DNA of 64,000 nt from Limanda limanda. Taxonomy: Eukaryota > Chordata > Actinopteri > Pleuronectiformes > Pleuronectidae. Below the pieces are notes generated by a model that did not search any database, was not told where the DNA came from, and saw nothing but the letters and a program-made list of their open reading frames with translations. This document shows, piece after piece, positions 61,593-64,000 of the stretch. The stretch lies in the NCBI RefSeq assembly GCF_963576545.1, contig NC_083656.1, positions 2,823,186 through 2,887,185 of the forward strand, read 5' to 3'. Both the position numbers and the translations under genes were made by a program. How positions within the stretch are numbered: position 1 is the first letter of the stretch; each line of letters opens with the position of its first letter.

Positions 61593-64000
61593 CTCCTCTT
61601 CCTCTTCCTCCCTCGTCGTCCTCCTCCTCTTCCTCCCTCGTCGTCCTCCTCCTCCTCCTCATCTTCCTCCTCCTCCTCCTCTTCCTCCCTCGTCCTCCTC
61701 CTCCTCTTCCTCCTCGTCTTCCTCCCTCGTCCTCCTCCTCTTCCTCTTCCTCCGATGTCCTCCTCGTCCTCCTTCATCCTCCTCCTCCTCTTCCTCCTCC
61801 TCCCTCGTTCTCCTCCTCTCTCCTCCTCCTCCTTCATCCTCCTCCTCCTCTTCCTCCTCCTCCTCTTCCTCTTCCTCTTCCTCCTCCTCCTCCTCCTCCT
61901 CCTCCTCCTCCTCCTCTTCCTCCTCCTCCTCCGCCTCCTCCTCCTCCTCCTCCTCCTCCTCCTCCTCCTCCTCCTCCTCCTCCTCCTCCTCCTCCTCCTC
62001 CTCCTCCTCCTCCTCCTCCTCCCTCCTCCTCCTCCTCCTCCTCTTCCTCCCTCGTCCTCCTCCTCTTCCTCTTCCTCCCACGTCCTCCTCGTCCTCCTTC
62101 ATCCTCCTCCTCCTCCTCTTCCTCCCTCGTCCTCCTCCTCCTCTTCTTCCTCCTCCTCCTCCTCCTCCTCTTCCTCTCTCCTCCTCCTCCTCCTCCTCCT
62201 CCTCCTCCTCCTCCTCCTCCTCCTCCTCCTCCTCCTCCTCCTCCTCCTCCTCCTCCTCCTCCTCTTCCTCTCTCCTCCTCCTCCTCCTCTCTCCTCCTCT
62301 TCCTCTCTCCTCCTCCTCCTCCTCCTCTTCCTCCCTCCTCCTCCTCCTCCTCCTCCTCCTCCTCCTCCTCCTCCTCCTCCTCTTCCTCTCTCCTCCTCCT
62401 CCTCCTCTCTCCTCCTCTTCCTCTCTCCTCCTCCTCCTCCTCTTCCTCCCTCCTCCTCCTCCTCTTCCTCTCTCCTCCTCCTCCTCCTCCTCCTCCTCCT
62501 CCTCCTCCTCCTCCTCCTCCTCCTCCTCCTCCTCCTCCTCCTCCTCCTCTTCCTCGCTGCCTGGCTGATGACTGTTTGCTTTCTCTGCACTAACAAATCT
62601 CTTCTAACCTTTTTGCACTTGTGCCTCTTTTCTCTTCTCTTCTCTTCTGCCTTGCCTCGGCCCTTTTAGTTCTGGGGGACACTTACAATATTCCTTTAGA
62701 CCCCCGAGGTAAGCACCAGCCCGTGTAGGCCCCCCCCCCACCCTCAGTGTTGTGACCATGCTCTTCATCACATGAAGAAGACGCTGTGACATGCATGTGC
62801 TGAAGTTCGTCTATTGAAATGAATACTGATCTTAAAAAGAAGACAATTCATCCAACTTCTAATATAAATAAATATAAGATTAAATGAAACAGTGAAAGTT
62901 GTTTAAAGCTAAAAGTTTCTGTTTGTATTTCCTCCAGAGACGAGTTCCGCCAGCAGCTACACCTCCGACTTCAACAAGCGGCTCCTCAGCACCTACATAT
63001 GTACGTATCTCTGTTTCTGTGAGATTTCCACGTGGGCTCCTCGTCTCTAACTTTAACGTTTTGAACTGACGGACGACTCTTTCAGGTAAAGTTCTGGGAA
63101 ACCTGCAGCTGAACCTGCTCAGTAAATCCAAAGTGTACGAGGACTCCGCGCTGAGCGCCATCTTCCTGCACAACAACTACAACTACATCCTCAAGTCTCT
63201 GGAGAAGTGAGTGGGAGCCTCAGACCAGTTTCTGCTGTTAAACACTACCGTGGAAATCAAATGTGAAAAAAAAGTCAGTTATTAGTAGAGAATGAAGATC
63301 TGTTCTCAGATGTGTTTGTGTCCGGTGGATGTTCAGGTCTGAGCTGATCCAGCTGGTGACCGTGACCCAGAGGAAAGCTGAGAGTTCGTACCGGGAGCTG
63401 ATCGAGCAGCAGATCCAGATGTACCAGCGCAGGTAAACGTGTCAGAAACTCACGCAGACATTCCTGGTGTCGGTCTGAGTCGTAACCACACGTCCTCCCT
63501 CCCTCCAGCTGGCTGAAGGTCACAGAGCACCTGACGGACAGGAACATGCCCGTCTTCCAACCTGGCACCAAGGTCAGAACTTTATCATCCGTCCTCCAGG
63601 GGAACAGCAAACATTTCACCCGCTCTGATACACACGTGTCAACTTCCACACGCCTGTATGATTTCTAACTGCTCCAGTTCAGCAGAGGCTCCCGGCTCTG
63701 GGACACTAACTATCACACAAACTATTAAAAATAATTAAGTAGTTGTCGAATTTGTAAGGAGAATCTGAATTTACACATTTATCTAAAAACACAACGTACT
63801 TTTATTAACTTGTTTCGTCTGTGAGTCAAGTTGCTTTTTGCTTTTTGTCGTGATCGTAACTGACGTCTCGTCTTCCTGCAGCTGAAAGATAAAGAGCGAC
63901 AAGTGATAAAAGACAAATTCAAGGTGAGCATCTCTCTTGACACCACACATCCAAAATACCGGTCCACATTCCAGCAGCTGTAAGAATCCTCCCAGCGGTG
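53154..64000 (+). CDS. exoc7: Exocyst complex component 7 (Exo70), 3' end cut off
   Basis: Exocyst subunit that tethers secretory vesicles to the plasma membrane. Constitutive exons: 53154-53213, 53473-53538, 53752-53936, 54833-54938, 55966-56188, 56311-56478, 58864-58956, 59785-59853, 60044-60189, 60309-60461, 60575-60673, 60746-60808, 60911-60977, 62938-63000, 63086-63206, 63337-63432, 63509-63572, 63882-63923. They give 1884 nt, 628 codons, all in frame; about 80-90 C-terminal residues should lie beyond the window. Hallmarks are [93 protein letters not shown] and LLSTYICKVLGNLQ. The N-terminus is a coiled coil followed by helical rods. Exon 11 seems to use a GC donor (AAG|GCAAGA). Candidate alternative exons at 56685-56696 and 62670-62708 are listed separately. 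Confidence 0.96.
53220..53370 (+). repeat. (GAGA)n/(GACA)n tract in exoc7 intron 1
   Basis: Purine-rich gaga and gaca repeats begin directly behind the exon 1 donor. The antisense Ser/Leu ORF is an artefact. Confidence 0.85.
53548..53622 (+). repeat. (CA)n microsatellite in exoc7 intron 2
   Basis: Interrupted CA dinucleotides immediately downstream of exon 2. Confidence 0.9.
53952..54775 (+). repeat. Duplicated block, copy B (exoc7 intron 3), with inserted MITE
   Basis: A direct-orientation copy of 49709-50270. It is 262 bp longer, which equals the MITE plus its 8-bp target duplication to within 1 bp. Confidence 0.9.
54231..54483 (-). mobile_element. hAT-type MITE, copy 2 (253 bp) in exoc7 intron 3
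   Basis: The ends are TAGGGCTGGGCAAG and CTTGCCGAGCCCTA. The perfect 8-bp direct repeat CATTTTAT lies at 54223-54230 and 54484-54491. The interior matches the reverse complement of 11057-11310. The undisturbed target is visible in copy A at 49982-49989. Confidence 0.93.
55034..55960 (+). repeat. Tandemly duplicated intron block, exoc7 intron 4
   Basis: A unit of about 490 bp is repeated: 'aagttccagtgcgaaggttc' occurs at 55041 and 55530, and the 'catcagatctttaacttcc' block follows in each. Each unit includes a retroelement fragment ('ttttaattgccaagtatatt', at about 55170 and 55650). The last unit runs up to the exon 5 acceptor. Confidence 0.85.
56685..56696 (+). CDS. exoc7: Candidate 12-nt microexon of exoc7
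   Basis: TCTTCATCCCAG is preceded by 'gatgacag' and followed by 'gtgaac'. It fits the phase 1 junction between exons 6 and 7 exactly, adding four residues (VFIP) before GTIRKAQ. Exo70 is known to have splice isoforms in this region, but I cannot confirm this microexon without transcripts. Confidence 0.5.
56785..57470. mobile_element. hAT-like repeat remnant in exoc7 intron 6
   Basis: 'gggaattggc' is followed by several 'attgcgat' and 'gcgatatattgcgat' words. 'ttggtcaacatgctc' occurs near the other end. It is related in plan to 8985-9600. No intact transposase frame or target duplication was found. Confidence 0.45.
58796..59030 (+). repeat. exoc7: Two (CTC)n runs around exoc7 exon 7
   Basis: The runs 58796-58835 and 58979-59030 flank the 93-bp exon 58864-58956 on both sides. 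Pyrimidine runs this close to both splice sites could affect exon inclusion; this is an inference. Confidence 0.85.
61266..62556 (+). repeat. Long (TCC)n polypyrimidine tract in exoc7 intron 13
   Basis: There are two blocks, 61266-61400 and about 61545-62556, almost entirely TCC, TCTTCC and TCCCTCGTC units, separated by about 145 bp of ordinary sequence. All long Pro, Ser, Leu, Glu and Arg ORFs here are repeat artefacts. The tract ends about 110 bp before the 39-nt cassette exon. Confidence 0.95.
62670..62708 (+). CDS. exoc7: Alternative 39-nt cassette exon of exoc7
   Basis: Acceptor 'cggcccttttag', donor GAG|GTAAGC. It adds 13 in-frame residues, [13 protein letters not shown], between MLASQ and ETSSASSY. 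It joins in the same phase as skipping it would. An exon with this peptide is known from mammalian EXOC7 isoforms, so it is probably functional. Confidence 0.8.

Noticed and set aside
61496..62669. Very long Pro/Leu/Ser-rich ORFs and the Glu/Arg-rich ORFs opposite
   Set aside because: Any frame of a (TCC)n array is open; there are no conserved residues and they lie within an intron.

Overview
This is a nuclear genomic segment from a bony fish, most likely a percomorph teleost; the species cannot be fixed from sequence alone. The evidence is spliced vertebrate genes with short exons, introns packed with teleost-type microsatellites, hAT-type MITEs and retroelement tails ending in (TATC)n, and a gene order matching human chromosome 17 (HID1-OTOP-USH1G-FADS6 and EXOC7 of 17q25; TRIM16 and TVP23 of 17p12). 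I joined exons by hand, checking GT/AG sites, reading phase and remembered vertebrate proteins; no alignment was run.

Layout from left to right: (1) a urokinase-type plasminogen activator (plau-like), minus strand, 1-3561, last exon cut by the window edge; (2) hid1, plus strand, 5068-15760, 19 exons, complete; (3) an otopetrin proton channel, closest to otop3 as far as I can judge, minus strand, 17040-20826, 7 exons, complete; (4) ush1g (SANS), plus, 23071-30256, 3 exons, complete; (5) fads6, plus, 32380-39925, 6 exons, complete; (6) trim16, plus, 41858-47443, 6 exons, complete; (7) tvp23b, plus, 48981-51817, 7 exons, complete; (8) exoc7 (Exo70), plus, from 53154, cut by the right edge after 18 constitutive exons, with two candidate alternative exons. 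There is no operon-like cooperation. Hid1, Tvp23b and Exoc7 all serve secretory or Golgi traffic, and Ush1g acts in hair cells, but the clustering mainly reflects ancestral synteny.

The most striking observation is in ush1g. An 856-bp hAT-type transposon (28443-29298, 8-bp target duplication CTCACAGG) has landed exactly on the exon 2 splice donor. The duplicated target plus the first transposon bases rebuild a donor (CAG|GTAGGG), so the whole transposon now lies in the intron and the protein is kept. A second informative case is a roughly 560-bp duplication shared by tvp23b intron 1 and exoc7 intron 3. A 253-bp MITE sits in only one copy, giving an empty site and a filled site side by side. 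Other points are a poly-serine tract inside the plasminogen activator, about 1.3 kb of (TCC)n in exoc7, a 12-nt candidate microexon, two GC-AG introns, a triplicated block with hairpin elements in fads6 intron 1, and an unrecognised minus-strand ORF with a nearby exon-like segment between otop and ush1g. I saw no sign of a new multi-gene system.
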